From: Marivirga tractuosa DSM 4126
GTDB taxonomy: Bacteria > Bacteroidota > Bacteroidia > Cytophagales > Cyclobacteriaceae
Length of the DNA: 64,000 nucleotides
Reading direction: 5' to 3'
NCBI RefSeq assembly: GCF_000183425.1
Contig: NC_014759.1
Location: forward strand, 1,946,001-2,010,000
In this document: positions 18,634-28,492 of the stretch, piece after piece
Layout: each line of letters begins with the position of its first letter
How positions within the stretch are numbered: the stretch's first letter is position 1
The notes under the pieces: model-generated
Told to the model about the DNA's origin: nothing
What the model saw: the letters and a program-made list of their open reading frames with translations, nothing else
Database searches by the model: none
Position numbers and translations under genes: made by a program

Positions 18634-19899
18634 TCAAACCACCAAATCCAATAAATACTGTTTGTCATTCAAGTAATCTCCATAGAAACCTAGTTGCTTC
18701 ATATTTTCCAACAACTGCGAGAAGTCAGCAGAGTTTTTTAATTCTATCCCAACCACTGCTGAACCCGTTTCCCTTGAATTCTTTTTAGTGTATTCAAAAT
18801 GGCTAATGTCATCATCGGGACCTAAAACCTCCACTACGAACTGCTTTAAAGCCCCAGCTCTTTGTGGGAATTTCACCACAAAATAGTGCTTCAATCCTTT
18901 ATAGAGCAATGCCCTTTCTTTAATTTCTTCAGTTCTGGTGATGTCATTATTACTTCCGCTCAGCACGCAAACCACATTTTTGCCTTTGATCTCTTCTGCA
19001 TATTGTTCTAATGCAGCAATGGATAATGCCCCGGCTGGTTCGGCTACTATGGCATCCTTATTATATAATTGCAAAATCACTTCGCAGACTTTGCCTTCCT
19101 CCACGGTGATGACTTCCGTTAAATTTTGCCTGCAGATTTCGAAATTCAAATCTCCCACTTTTTTTACGGCTGCTCCATCCACAAATTTCTCAATTTGATT
19201 CAAAGCAGTATTCACTCCTTTTTGAATGGAAGTTTTCATGGCAGGTGCACCTGCTGGTTCTACCCCAATGATTTTGGTTTTAGGTGAAAGTGCCTTAAAA
19301 ACACTACTTACCCCAGCCGACAAACCTCCACCACCCACTGGCAAAAAGAGATAATCAATAGGATTTTCGGCTTGTTGCAAGATTTCCAATCCGACCGTTC
19401 CCTGTCCTTCGATCACTTTAGGGTCATCAAAAGGGTGAATGAAAACAGCTCCGGATTTTTCCTGATATTCCTGTGCAGCATGAAAAGCATCATCAAAGGT
19501 ATCGCCCACCAACTCTATCTCCACGAAATCCTCTCCAAACATTTCAACTTGAGCAATTTTCTGTTTTGGAGTTGGGGCGGGCATGAAAATCCTGCCTTTC
19601 ACTTCCAATTTTTTACACGAAAAAGCCACTCCTTGTGCATGGTTACCAGCACTGGCGCAGACAATTCCTTTATCTAATTCTTCACGGCTGAGACTACTGA
19701 TTTTATTGTACGAACCTCTAATTTTGTAAGAACGCACGGGTTGCAAATCCTCTCGTTTAAATTGAATATTAGCACCAAACTCTTTCGATAAACCTAAATT
19801 CGGTGTCAAAGGGGTTTGAAGTGCCACACCTTTTAGTTTCTGCGCGGCACTTTGTATGGCTTCTATTTTTGGGTAGTATGCTTTTAATGTATTTGGCAT
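18634..19899 (-). CDS. ilvA: Threonine ammonia-lyase (threonine dehydratase, biosynthetic)
   Basis: PLP enzyme that turns threonine into 2-oxobutyrate, entry to isoleucine synthesis. The 421 residues show the PLP lysine K59 in RSYKIRGSYNK, the glycine-rich phosphate loop PVGGGGLSAG and SGSNND near 315. A single ACT-like regulatory region (about 335-421, starting HYFVVKFPQRAGALKQF) is present, shorter than the double ACT of enterobacterial IlvA. Last gene of the ilv block, but separated from ilvC by 515 bases of repeats, so it may have its own promoter. Confidence 0.93.
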   Translation of the reverse strand: MPNTLKAYYPKIEAIQSAAQKLKGVALQTPLTPNLGLSKEFGANIQFKREDLQPVRSYKIRGSYNKISSLSREELDKGIVCASAGNHAQGVAFSCKKLEVKGRIFMPAPTPKQKIAQVEMFGEDFVEIELVGDTFDDAFHAAQEYQEKSGAVFIHPFDDPKVIEGQGTVGLEILQQAENPIDYLFLPVGGGGLSAGVSSVFKALSPKTKIIGVEPAGAPAMKTSIQKGVNTALNQIEKFVDGAAVKKVGDLNFEICRQNLTEVITVEEGKVCEVILQLYNKDAIVAEPAGALSIAALEQYAEEIKGKNVVCVLSGSNNDITRTEEIKERALLYKGLKHYFVVKFPQRAGALKQFVVEVLGPDDDISHFEYTKKNSRETGSAVVGIELKNSADFSQLLENMKQLGFYGDYLNDKQYLLDLVV

Positions 19900-20414
19900 T
19901 TCTTAAATTCTTAATTGAGAAACATGCTTAGTTTAACTCATTAGATTAAATGATATAATTCCCTCTAGCCGAAATTATATAAAGAATAACAGGTGCATCT
20001 TATATCTAGCTATTGACACCTTTAATGATCTTCCTTTTCTTTTGTCTTGAAGCAATCCGCCAGATGATCATAGCCATACAACCACCCCGTCCGCTAGCTA
20101 GCGGACACCCCTCCTTTTTTAAGGAGGGGAGCTGCAGTCTGCTAAAAGCAAATTTTGTACTTCTAATTAATATCTTGAATTCATTTTCTAGTTTAAAATT
20201 TTACAGTTAATTCTTAAGCACTAAGTAAAATTAAGCACAATCCACTTCTCCCCTGTTTTAGGGGAGATGTCCGTAGGACAGAGGGGTCTTTCCCCTGTAT
20301 TAGGGGAGCTAGCTAGCGGATCAAACAGTTTTTGCTTCTTATCCAACTTACTAAATAATGCCCTTCCTGATAGCTAATGACTTAGCAGAAAAAAAACATC
20401 AATTATTAAATATT
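19900..20414. repeat. ilvA-ilvC spacer filled with palindromic dispersed repeats
   Basis: No gene is seen. The spacer contains a perfect 18-bp palindrome at 20089-20106 (GTCCGCTAGCTAGCGGAC), directly followed by a hairpin with 9-bp stem CCCCTCCTT/AAGGAGGGG (20108-20129). Further hairpins CTCCCC/GGGGAG (20248-20266) and TGTCC/GGACA (20268-20280) follow, then a second copy of GCTAGCTAGCGGA near 20308-20320. They look like fragments of a dispersed Bacteroidota repeat. Confidence 0.7.
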
Positions 20415-21461
20415 TTATGCATTTTCCGGTCTTAACTTTCTGACTGCTGCACCCGCTTGCCACATTTCAGAATTTTTCAACTCATCCAATTCTTTTTCTA
20501 ATTCTACTCTGTAATCGGCTTTTTCATTGGCGGTGATGGTCAGTTTTGCTTCATTCCCTGTCTCAACCGAATCGTATAATTCTTCAAAAACCGGTTTTAC
20601 AGCATCTCTGAATTTTTTCCACCAATCTAATGCGCCACGTTGGGCCGTGGTAGAGCAATTAGCATACATCCAGTCCATTCCGTTTTCAGCAACCAATGGA
20701 TATAGAGATTGTGTAGCTTCTTCTACTGTTTCATTGAAAGCTTCTGACGGTGAATGTCCTTTTTTGCGCAATAAATCGTATTGAGCTGCAAATAAGCCTT
20801 GGATTGCACCCATCAAACTGCCACGCTCTCCGGTTAAATCGCTATAAACTTCTTTCTGAAAATTGGTTTGAAATAAATAGCCAGAGCCAACTCCAATTCC
20901 CAAAGCCACGCATCTTTCCCAGGCTTTTCCTGTAGCATCCTGATGGATGGCAAAGCTGGAATTCAAGCCTCTGCCCTCTACAAATAGTCTTCTTAGGCTG
21001 GTACCTGATCCTTTTGGAGCTACAAGGATTACATCCACATCCTTTGGTGGAACTATACCTGTTTGATCTTTATAAGTCACACCAAAACCATGTGAAAAAT
21101 ACAAAGCTTTGCCAGGGGTAAGATGTTTTTTCACCATCTCCCATTGTGCAATTTGGCCTGCATCAGATAATAAATATTGTATAATTGTGCCTTTTTCAGC
21201 CGCTTCTTCCAGTTCGAAAAGCGTTTTTCCGGGCTCCCAGCCATCAGAGACAGCTTTATCCCAGCTTTTAGAACCTTTCCTTTGTCCAACAATCACATTA
21301 AAGCCATTGTCTTTCAGATTCAGTGCCTGACCAGGCCCTTGCACACCATAGCCCAGAACCGCTATAGTTTCATCTTTTAATATTTCCTGTGCTTTCGCCA
21401 AAGGAAATTCTTGTCGTGTTACGACCTCTTCTTCTACTGTTCCAAATTTTAGTTTTGCCAT
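20415..21461 (-). CDS. ilvC: Ketol-acid reductoisomerase
   Basis: Converts acetolactate or acetohydroxybutyrate to the dihydroxy acid with NAD(P)H and Mg2+; second step of valine/isoleucine synthesis. The 348 residues have the Rossmann motif GYGVQGPGQALNLKDNG (38-54) with GQRKGSKSW after beta-2, consistent with NADPH use. The metal-binding segment YSDLTGERGSLMGAIQG is present. Length fits the short class I enzyme, without the duplicated C-terminal domain of the long class II form. 207 bases separate it from ilvN upstream. Confidence 0.95.
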   Translation of the reverse strand: MAKLKFGTVEEEVVTRQEFPLAKAQEILKDETIAVLGYGVQGPGQALNLKDNGFNVIVGQRKGSKSWDKAVSDGWEPGKTLFELEEAAEKGTIIQYLLSDAGQIAQWEMVKKHLTPGKALYFSHGFGVTYKDQTGIVPPKDVDVILVAPKGSGTSLRRLFVEGRGLNSSFAIHQDATGKAWERCVALGIGVGSGYLFQTNFQKEVYSDLTGERGSLMGAIQGLFAAQYDLLRKKGHSPSEAFNETVEEATQSLYPLVAENGMDWMYANCSTTAQRGALDWWKKFRDAVKPVFEELYDSVETGNEAKLTITANEKADYRVELEKELDELKNSEMWQAGAAVRKLRPENA

Positions 21462-21668
21462 TGTTTTAGATTTTAGAGTCTAGATATTAGAATCTAGACG
21501 GGTTATTCAATTCTTATTTTTATACATCTTCTACTGTTCTATTTTTTAGATCACCTGTCAGACGCTTTATGCGTCAGACCGAGATTCTTACCCATTCCCC
21601 CTTTGGGGGTTAGGGGGCTTACAGTTCGACCTTTGGTGCCGTCCCCATTATTAATTCGTAATTCGTAA
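21462..21668. repeat. ilvN-ilvC spacer with TCTAGA-rich repeats and short hairpins
   Basis: Contains AT-rich direct and inverted copies of AGATTCTAGA-like words (21466-21498; similar words recur in the ilvB-ilvN gap at 22203-22245), a hairpin CTGACGCATAAAGCGTCTGAC-type stem (about 21558-21578), a CCCCC/GGGGG pair near 21597-21611 and tandem ATTCGTAATT. No gene seen. Confidence 0.5.
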
Positions 21669-22202
21669 TTAAAGCCTAGAAGCTTCCTCTACTTCCGTGA
21701 AATACTCCTGAAATTCTTTCATTGGTTTAGAAATTGAAATCCTTCCAGAGCGTACAAACTCCAGAATCCCATGAGGCTTTAGTTGCTCAAAAAGCTCCTG
21801 CGTTTCTTCTTTGAAGCCCGTCTTTTCAATGATGGTAAAATCAGGCTCTACTGCTAGCAAGCGAGCATGATGCTTTCGTACTATGTATTCTACCTCTTTT
21901 GTTTGGGATAGTAATTTGGTAGGCATTTTATATAAAGCCATTTCCTGATAGACTATCCCATCATTTTTATGATAGAAAGCTTTAAATACATCCACTTGTT
22001 TTTCAATCTGCTTCACAATTTTTTTGATTTTATCCTCTTCAGAACTTACCACAATCGTATAGCGATGAATATCTTTCACCTCGCTTTCAGAAGCGGTTAT
22101 ACTCTCAATATTGATATGCCTACGAGTGAAAATGGTAGTCAATCGGTGCAGAATTCCTATAAGGTTTTCTGTATAGATTGATATGGTGAATTGTTCTTTC
22201 AT
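21669..22202 (-). CDS. ilvN: Acetolactate synthase small (regulatory) subunit
   Basis: Regulatory partner of IlvB, binding valine and raising activity of the large subunit. 177 residues: an N-terminal ACT domain (4-77) starting FTISIYTENLIGILHRLTTIFTRR and carrying NIESITASESE, then the second ALS_ss_C-type domain with KEVEYIVRKHHARLLAVEP. Encoded 63 bases after ilvB. Confidence 0.92.
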   Translation of the reverse strand: MKEQFTISIYTENLIGILHRLTTIFTRRHINIESITASESEVKDIHRYTIVVSSEEDKIKKIVKQIEKQVDVFKAFYHKNDGIVYQEMALYKMPTKLLSQTKEVEYIVRKHHARLLAVEPDFTIIEKTGFKEETQELFEQLKPHGILEFVRSGRISISKPMKEFQEYFTEVEEASRL

Positions 22203-22265
22203 ATTTTAGAATTTTAGATACTAGATTCTAGAACCTAGACTTAATGGTCTTGATTGTTGATGCTT

Positions 22266-23999
22266 TCATTCAAGTCTGATTTCGGACACGGACGCTCCTG
22301 TAGGAATCATAGGGAAAATATTATTCTCTTTTCCGACCATTACTTCTAATAGATAGCTTCCTTCATGAGATAAAAACCTATGAATGCTATCTTCCAACTT
22401 CTCTCTTTTTGTTACTTTTTCTGATTCGATTCCGTAGCCTTTCGCTATCATTTGAAAATCAGGATTGACCATGTCCACAGAAGAGTAGCGCTTTTCAAAA
22501 AACATATCTTGCCATTGCCTTACCATTCCCAGATATTCATTATTCAATAATAGAATTTTAACATCCACTTTGGTTTCGAAAATCACTCCCAGTTCCTGTA
22601 TGGTCATTTGAAATCCCCCATCTCCAATCACGGCAATTACTTGTCGATGAGGAGCTGCAAATTTTGCCCCTATGGCGGATGGAAGCGCAAAACCCATAGT
22701 ACCCAAACCACCAGAGGTCACGTTACTTTTCCAATTGGCATATTGATAATAGCGCTGCGCCACCATCTGATGCTGTCCCACATCCGTTACAATGATGGCA
22801 TTTCCTCTAGAAATATTCGAAATATGCTTAATCACCTCTCCCATGCTCATGGGTTCATCTGCTTGAGGATTTAATTCATCTTTTATTACTTTTTCTTCCT
22901 CCTGCGCATTCAATTCTTTAAAGCGAGCCAGCCAATTCTCATGCTTATTTTCATTGACTTTATTTAATAAAACCGCAAGTGATTCTTTGCAGTTGCCTAA
23001 AACCGGCACATCTGCCGCCACGTTTTTATTAATTTCAGCCGGATCAATCTCGAAATGGATGACCTTGGCTTGCTTTGCATATCGGCTAACATCTCCTGTT
23101 ACCCTATCATCAAAGCGCATCCCTATGGCTATCAAAACATCACATTCATTAGTGAGAATATTGGGTGCATAATTTCCATGCATGCCCAGCATTCCTACAT
23201 TCAAAGGATGAGAAGTAGGCAATGCTGATAAGCCCATAATTGTCCAGGCTGCAGGAATGCCTGTTTTCTCTACAAATTCCTTAAATTCTTCTTTTGCATT
23301 GGACAATAGCACGCCATGTCCGAAAAGAATCAAAGGCTTCTTCGCTGAATTGATTAATGAGGCAGCTTGATCTAATGCTTTTTCACTTAATTTAGGATTT
23401 GGCACATAACTTCTGATTTGATCACAAGTTTGGTAATCTTCAAATTCAGCTTTTTCAAATTGTGCATCCTTTGTGATATCCACTAAAACTGGTCCCGGCT
23501 TTCCACTGCGAGCAATATAAAATGCCTTCGCTACTGCATTAGGAATATCTTTAGCTTTGGTAACTTGAATATTCCATTTTGTTACCGCCATCGAAATACT
23601 GACAATATCGGTTTCCTGAAAAGCATCCGATCCAATCATTTTGCCCGGCACTTGCCCCGTTATGCAAACCATAGGAGTTGAATCCAGCTGAGCATCTGCC
23701 AAACCAGTTATCAGATTTGTGGCTCCCGGACCAGATGTCGCCAAACAAACCCCTACTTTACCGGAAATTCTTGCATACCCTTGAGCAGCATGTGTAGCAC
23801 CTTGCTCATGTCGGGTCATGATATGCCTGATTTTCTCCTTTTGATCAAACAAAGCATCATAAACCGGCATAATGGCACCGCCAGGATAACCGAAAAGTGT
23901 TTCCACTCCTTCACGGATAAGACAATTCACCAGGGCGGCTGCACCGCTCATGCTTGTTTTCGTTTTCGTTTTCTGTGATTTGGTGGCTACTTCTTCCAT
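22266..23999 (-). CDS. ilvB: Acetolactate synthase large (catalytic) subunit
   Basis: Thiamine-diphosphate enzyme that condenses pyruvate with pyruvate or 2-oxobutyrate, first common step of valine/leucine/isoleucine synthesis. The 577 residues have the activating glutamate in TRHEQGATHAAQGYAR (about 61-76), a central FAD-binding domain with DVLIAIGMRFDDRVTG, and the ThDP/Mg motif GDGGFQMTIQE ending in LLLNNEYLGM. A single base separates it from the ilvD stop, so the two are translationally coupled. The partner small subunit follows. Confidence 0.96.
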   Translation of the reverse strand: MEEVATKSQKTKTKTSMSGAAALVNCLIREGVETLFGYPGGAIMPVYDALFDQKEKIRHIMTRHEQGATHAAQGYARISGKVGVCLATSGPGATNLITGLADAQLDSTPMVCITGQVPGKMIGSDAFQETDIVSISMAVTKWNIQVTKAKDIPNAVAKAFYIARSGKPGPVLVDITKDAQFEKAEFEDYQTCDQIRSYVPNPKLSEKALDQAASLINSAKKPLILFGHGVLLSNAKEEFKEFVEKTGIPAAWTIMGLSALPTSHPLNVGMLGMHGNYAPNILTNECDVLIAIGMRFDDRVTGDVSRYAKQAKVIHFEIDPAEINKNVAADVPVLGNCKESLAVLLNKVNENKHENWLARFKELNAQEEEKVIKDELNPQADEPMSMGEVIKHISNISRGNAIIVTDVGQHQMVAQRYYQYANWKSNVTSGGLGTMGFALPSAIGAKFAAPHRQVIAVIGDGGFQMTIQELGVIFETKVDVKILLLNNEYLGMVRQWQDMFFEKRYSSVDMVNPDFQMIAKGYGIESEKVTKREKLEDSIHRFLSHEGSYLLEVMVGKENNIFPMIPTGASVSEIRLE

Positions 24000-24000
24000 A

Positions 24001-25680
24001 TTATAAATCCGTTATACATCCAAAAGATGCTGATGATACCAGCTTGCTATACTTCCTTAAGCTTCCACTCACATTTCGCTCGGGCTTTATAGGAGTTTGC
24101 TCCTTTCGTTTTTCCCATTCCTCTTCCTCCATCAATACACTAATTGAATTTTCCACTGCATCTATTCTGATGCGGTCGCCATTTTCTACATAAGCTAATG
24201 CGCCATTATCAAAAGCTTCGGGTGAAATGTGTCCCACTACAAAACCGTGAGTTCCTCCTGAGAACCTTCCATCTGTAATGAGGGCTACTTTCTTTCCCAA
24301 ACCTGCTCCCATTATAGCAGCAGTTGGCTTTAACATTTCGGGCATTCCAGGACCTCCTTTTGGCCCTTCATATCGAATCACCACTACATCACCTTCTTTT
24401 ATCTCGCCTCTGGCAATACCATCATTGGCCAGAAATTCACCATCATAAACTCTAGCAGTTCCTTCGAATATCTCTCCTTCCTTTCCGGTGATTTTAGCAA
24501 CAGCTCCTCCAGGTGCTAAATTGCCTTTCAATATTCGCAAATGACCTGAGCTTTTGATTGGATTTTTCACAGAGTGAATGATGTCTTGCTTTTCGCCTAA
24601 ACCCTGAACATCTTTATAATTTTCAGCTAAAGTTTTACCTGTTATGGTCATGCAATCGCCATGAAGAAGTCCTTCCCCCAACATCATTTTCATCACTGCA
24701 GGAATCCCGCCATTTTGATGAAGATCTTCCATCAAGTATTTACCAGAAGGCTTTAAGTCGGCTAGATAAGGAGTTTCGGCACTGATTCGAGCGAAATCTT
24801 CCAATGTTAAATCGATTTCAAAAGCATTGGCAACAGCTAATAAATGTAAAACTGCATTGGTCGATCCTCCCAAAACTGTAATCAACCGTATGGCGTTTTC
24901 AAATGATTTTTTAGTGACGATATCCCGTGGCTTCAAATCATTTTCAATCAATTTTTTAATGGCTAAACCAGCCTCTGCACATTCTTTCCTTTTCTCAGCA
25001 CTTTGAGCGGGATTGGAAGCACCATAAGGCAAGCATAATCCTAAGGCTTCAATAGCGGATGCCATCGTATTGGCAGTGTACATTCCTCCACAGGCTCCAG
25101 GACCTGGGCATGCATTTGCCACTACTCCCTTAAAATCTTCTTCAGAAATAGTGTTGGCTTGCTTCTTACCTAAAGCTTCAAAAGCAGAAACCACATCTAA
25201 TTTTTCTCCATTATGGCAACCTGGAGCAATGGTTCCTCCATAAATTATGAGTGAAGGTCGATTCAATCTGCCCATAGCCAGTAAGGCGCCTGGCATATTT
25301 TTATCGCATCCCGTAATAGCAATCATGGCATCGTAAGCTTGCGCATTCACTACCGTTTCCATGGAATCGGCTATGATATCGCGGGAAGGCAATGAATAGC
25401 GCATTCCGTTGGTACCCATAGAAATACCATCGCTTACTCCAATAGTATTGAAAATCAACCCTACCCACTCATAAGATTTGATGCTTTTCTTGACCTCTAC
25501 AGCCAAATCATTCAAATGCATATTACATGGATTGCCCTCAAAACCAGTGCTTGCAATACCTATTTGTGGTTTTTCCAAATCTTCATCAGACAAACCAATG
25601 GCATGCAACATGGCTTGAGCGGCAGGTTGTGTAGGATCTTGTGTAACTGCTTTACTATATGGATTTAATTCCTTCGCCAT
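24001..25680 (-). CDS. ilvD: Dihydroxy-acid dehydratase
   Basis: Fe-S and Mg2+ enzyme that dehydrates dihydroxy acids to 2-oxo acids; third step of valine/isoleucine synthesis. 559 residues, the normal size. Cluster cysteines are seen in [17 protein letters not shown] and [18 protein letters not shown]. The C-terminal half contains [21 protein letters not shown]. Its ATG overlaps the ilvE stop by one base (TAATG). Confidence 0.96.
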   Translation of the reverse strand: MAKELNPYSKAVTQDPTQPAAQAMLHAIGLSDEDLEKPQIGIASTGFEGNPCNMHLNDLAVEVKKSIKSYEWVGLIFNTIGVSDGISMGTNGMRYSLPSRDIIADSMETVVNAQAYDAMIAITGCDKNMPGALLAMGRLNRPSLIIYGGTIAPGCHNGEKLDVVSAFEALGKKQANTISEEDFKGVVANACPGPGACGGMYTANTMASAIEALGLCLPYGASNPAQSAEKRKECAEAGLAIKKLIENDLKPRDIVTKKSFENAIRLITVLGGSTNAVLHLLAVANAFEIDLTLEDFARISAETPYLADLKPSGKYLMEDLHQNGGIPAVMKMMLGEGLLHGDCMTITGKTLAENYKDVQGLGEKQDIIHSVKNPIKSSGHLRILKGNLAPGGAVAKITGKEGEIFEGTARVYDGEFLANDGIARGEIKEGDVVVIRYEGPKGGPGMPEMLKPTAAIMGAGLGKKVALITDGRFSGGTHGFVVGHISPEAFDNGALAYVENGDRIRIDAVENSISVLMEEEEWEKRKEQTPIKPERNVSGSLRKYSKLVSSASFGCITDL

Positions 25681-26570
25681 TATATGATGGTTTGATTTTG
25701 TAAATCGTTGAATAATACTTTCTGTCGGTAGATGTGGTAAATGCTCTGTCCTATGGAATCTTCCCAGCTTAAAGGGAAAACAGTATCATTTACTTGCGCA
25801 ATAGGGGCGATTTCAGCAGCAGTTCCGGTAAAGAAAGCGGCATCAGCTTCCAATAATTGAGCTTTAGAAATTGGCTTCTCTGTCACCTTGATTCCGTGCT
25901 CTTTGCAGATTTCCAAAACAGTTTGACGAGTAATTCCCGGCAAAATATTACCTCTTGAAGGTGTATATAACTCCCCGTTTTTCTCAATAAAGATATTAGC
26001 ACCCGAACCCTCAGATACATGCTGTGTGTAATCCAATAAAATGGCTTCATCATAACCCAATTTCTTAGCTTCAGTGGTTGCCAAAATTGAATTGGTATAA
26101 TGCCCCACTACTTTAGCTTCCACATGTTGAGAGGCAGGATGGATACGCTGATATGATGAAATCTTAGCCTTGATAGGATCATGACCCAAATACTTTTCCC
26201 ATTTCCAAGCACAGATAAATACATTTACTTCATCAGTAGGTTGCAAAGCCATGTTAGCACCCAAATAAACCAATGGACGGATGTAAGCATCCGTCAAATT
26301 ATTTCTATCCAGCAATTCATAGCTTATGCTCACTAATTCTTCTACTGAATATGGGATTTTAATGTGCATTAAATCAGCAGATTTGTGTAAACGCTCATAA
26401 TGCTCATGGGCTTTGAAAATATTGAATCCCACATCATTTTTATAGGCACGAATCCCTTCAAATACACCATTTCCGTAATGCAATGTTTGTCCGTACAAGC
26501 TTGTTTGGGCATCTTCGGCATACTGCCAATCGCCATTAAGAAATACCAGAGTTTTGTTGTTGTAATACAT
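25680..26570 (-). CDS. ilvE: Branched-chain-amino-acid aminotransferase
   Basis: Class IV PLP aminotransferase that makes Val, Leu and Ile from the 2-oxo acids with glutamate. Started at ATG 26570 ([15 protein letters not shown]), 296 residues. The longer in-frame start at 26600 lies in the T tract of the attenuator and cannot be right. Motifs: [18 protein letters not shown], the PLP lysine within [17 protein letters not shown] and [16 protein letters not shown]. First structural gene after the ilv leader and terminator, so its expression depends on read-through. Confidence 0.95.
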   Translation of the reverse strand: MYYNNKTLVFLNGDWQYAEDAQTSLYGQTLHYGNGVFEGIRAYKNDVGFNIFKAHEHYERLHKSADLMHIKIPYSVEELVSISYELLDRNNLTDAYIRPLVYLGANMALQPTDEVNVFICAWKWEKYLGHDPIKAKISSYQRIHPASQHVEAKVVGHYTNSILATTEAKKLGYDEAILLDYTQHVSEGSGANIFIEKNGELYTPSRGNILPGITRQTVLEICKEHGIKVTEKPISKAQLLEADAAFFTGTAAEIAPIAQVNDTVFPLSWEDSIGQSIYHIYRQKVLFNDLQNQTII

Positions 26571-26598
26571 AATCAAAAAAGTCAGTTTGAATTTGGAC

Positions 26599-26635
26599 AA
26601 AAAAAAAGCGCCACTTCTGATGAAGTGGCGCTTTT
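26599..26635 (-). terminator. ilv attenuator terminator
   Basis: On the - strand a 14-bp perfect stem (AAAAGCGCCACTTC with GAAGTGGCGCTTTT, plus-strand 26604-26617 and 26622-26635) with a 4-base loop, ending in an uninterrupted run of T. It lies between the leader peptide stop and ilvE. Confidence 0.9.
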
Positions 26636-26669
26636 AAAAATTTTTATATAGTTATAGCACTACCACATC
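26622..26669 (-). promoter_or_regulatory. ilv antiterminator pairing
   Basis: GATGTGGTAGTGCT (plus 26656-26669), which spans the leader-peptide stop codon, can pair with AGCGCCACTTC (plus 26622-26632), the 5' arm of the terminator. The pairing is 11 of 12 positions with one T-T mismatch, one G-U pair and a TA bulge. A ribosome stalled on the upstream Ile/Val codons would leave it free; one at the stop codon would cover it. Confidence 0.7.
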
Positions 26670-26734
26670 AGGCAAGTCATTGGAATAATGACAATAATAA
26701 TTGCTGATACTATGGTAATGCTTGTTTTGTACAT
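26660..26734 (-). CDS. ilvL: ilv operon leader peptide (Ile/Val-rich)
   Basis: A 24-codon frame that starts 17 bases after a strong -7 element and ends just before the attenuator. Its codons 6-17 are ITIVSAIIIVII: eight Ile and two Val in twelve positions, including three consecutive ATT. That composition, together with a downstream mutually exclusive antiterminator and terminator, is the signature of a transcription-attenuation leader. It has only one Leu codon, so Ile (and Val) shortage should be the signal. Symbol used by analogy with enterobacterial ilvL. Confidence 0.85.
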   Translation of the reverse strand: MYKTSITIVSAIIIVIIPMTCLMW

Positions 26735-26750
26735 GTCTTATATTTAATTA

Positions 26751-26783
26751 CAAATATAGAATCAATCAATTGAATAAACCAAA
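26751..26783 (-). promoter_or_regulatory. promoter of the ilv leader and operon
   Basis: On the - strand TTTG (plus 26780-26783), a 21-base spacer and TATATTTG (plus 26751-26758), an exact TAnnTTTG -7 element. Transcription would begin close to 26745, about 10 bases before the leader ATG. The promoter sits just after leuB, so ilv genes can be expressed apart from leu genes. Confidence 0.7.
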
Positions 26784-26801
26784 CTATTTTATTCATTTTT
26801 T

Positions 26802-27887
26802 TCATACGGATTCTGTTTTATACTGATTTACAATACTTTGACTAATAAAGTCACCAACCTCAGAGGTGCTTTTTCCTTCATCAGGAAAAATATCTTCCGT
26901 ACCATATCCAATGTTAAGTGCAGAATTAACAGCATCTTTTATAATTTGACATTCTTCTTTTAAATCAAAAGCATATTCCAACAGCATGGCAGCTGAAAGT
27001 ATTGCACCTATTGGATTTGCAATTCCTTTGCCTGCAGCTTGAGGATAAGAACCATGAATTGGCTCAAATAAACTGCTTTTCAATCCTAATGAAGCGGAAG
27101 GCAATAAACCTAAAGAACCAGAAATCACAGAGGCTTCATCCGTGATGATGTCCCCAAACATATTTTCAGTAAGCACTACATCAAAATCTTTCGGATTCTG
27201 AATGATTTTCATGGCAGCATTGTCCACAAACATAAAATCAAGGGCTACCTCCGGATATTGGCTAGACAAGTCCTTTACAGTTTCTCTCCACAGACGTGAA
27301 GTAGCTAAAACATTCGCTTTATCCACTAAAGTCAGTTTCTTCCTTCTGTTCTCCGCAGCCTTAAATGCCAGATGAGAAATCCTTTCAATTTCAGTTTTGG
27401 AATATACACAGCTATCAAAGGCCGTGTTTCCATCCTCAGACCGACCTCTTGGCTCACCAAAATAGATGCCTCCAGTTAATTCTCTGAAAACCACAAAATC
27501 AGTTCCTTTGATGATGTGTTCCTTCAAAGGAGATATAGGCAAAAGGGCATCATAACTACTCACTGGTCTCACATTAGCAAAAAGCCCCAAATTTTTACGC
27601 ATTTTCAATAATCCCTGCTCAGGCCGCACTTTTGCATTTGGGTCATTGTCATATTTTGGGTCACCTATAGCACCAAATAAAATAGCATCTGCTGATTTGC
27701 AACTTTCTTCTGTTGCTTCTGGAAAAGGATTTCCTGTAGCATTAATTGCAGCCGCTCCAATTAGTGCATCAGTGTATTGAAATTGATGCCCGAAAGTTTC
27801 AGCTATGGCATCCAAGACTTTTACTGCCTCAGCTGTTACTTCAGGACCAATTCCGTCTCCAGCTAATATTGCGATGTTTTTGTTCAT
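26802..27887 (-). CDS. leuB: 3-isopropylmalate dehydrogenase
   Basis: NAD-dependent oxidative decarboxylation of 3-isopropylmalate in leucine synthesis. 361 residues; N-terminal GDGIGPEVTAEAVKVL, arginine segment RPEQGLLKMRKNLGLFANVRP, tyrosine in RELTGGIYFG, metal aspartates in TENMFGDIITDEAS, and the NAD-site segment EPIHGSYPQAAGKGIANP. Last of leuACDB, 11 bases after leuD. Confidence 0.96.
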   Translation of the reverse strand: MNKNIAILAGDGIGPEVTAEAVKVLDAIAETFGHQFQYTDALIGAAAINATGNPFPEATEESCKSADAILFGAIGDPKYDNDPNAKVRPEQGLLKMRKNLGLFANVRPVSSYDALLPISPLKEHIIKGTDFVVFRELTGGIYFGEPRGRSEDGNTAFDSCVYSKTEIERISHLAFKAAENRRKKLTLVDKANVLATSRLWRETVKDLSSQYPEVALDFMFVDNAAMKIIQNPKDFDVVLTENMFGDIITDEASVISGSLGLLPSASLGLKSSLFEPIHGSYPQAAGKGIANPIGAILSAAMLLEYAFDLKEECQIIKDAVNSALNIGYGTEDIFPDEGKSTSEVGDFISQSIVNQYKTESV

Positions 27888-27898
27888 ATTTTGTTCTT

Positions 27899-28486
27899 TT
27901 AAGCTAAAGATTGCTCGTAAGCTTCAATTTCTGCTCTTTTGTTCAATAGAAAATCTATATCGTCAAAGCCATTTTGCAGGCAATATTTTTTATAAGAATT
28001 GATTTCAAAGCTTTCTGTCAATGCTGAACCCACCAAGCTGATTTCTTGCTCATTTAAATCAATTTGTAATTTGGCTTCCGGTCTATTTTTCAGAATCTGA
28101 AAAACTTGCGCCAAGAAATCATCTGTAACTTGCACAGGCAAAAGCCCATTATTCAAAGCATTATTTTTGAAGATATCGGCAAAAAAGCTAGAAACTACTG
28201 CTTTAAAGCCATAATCGACCAATGCCCAGGCAGCATGTTCTCTGCTGGATCCACAGCCAAAGTTCCTTCCTGCCACTAAAACATCTCCTTTATTACCCTC
28301 CTGATTCAATACAAATTCAGGATTGGGCGATCCATCTTCTAAATACCGCCAGTCGCGGAAGAGGTTCTCTCCGAACCCCTCCCGGCTGACGGATTTCAGG
28401 AAACGAGCGGGTATAATCTGATCGGTATCTACATCCTCGAAAGGAAGCAGTACAGCCTGACTATTTAATGTGTTAAACTTTTCCAT
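27899..28486 (-). CDS. leuD: 3-isopropylmalate dehydratase small subunit
   Basis: Small (swivel-domain) subunit that pairs with LeuC to isomerise 2- to 3-isopropylmalate. 195 residues with [14 protein letters not shown] (19-32) and the substrate loop [16 protein letters not shown]. Six bases after leuC and 11 before leuB in one operon. Confidence 0.95.
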   Translation of the reverse strand: MEKFNTLNSQAVLLPFEDVDTDQIIPARFLKSVSREGFGENLFRDWRYLEDGSPNPEFVLNQEGNKGDVLVAGRNFGCGSSREHAAWALVDYGFKAVVSSFFADIFKNNALNNGLLPVQVTDDFLAQVFQILKNRPEAKLQIDLNEQEISLVGSALTESFEINSYKKYCLQNGFDDIDFLLNKRAEIEAYEQSLA

Positions 28487-28492
28487 ACTATC

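Noticed and set aside
26571..26600. Upstream in-frame start for ilvE
   Set aside because: It falls in the T tract of the attenuator; ATG 26570 gives the normal N-terminus.
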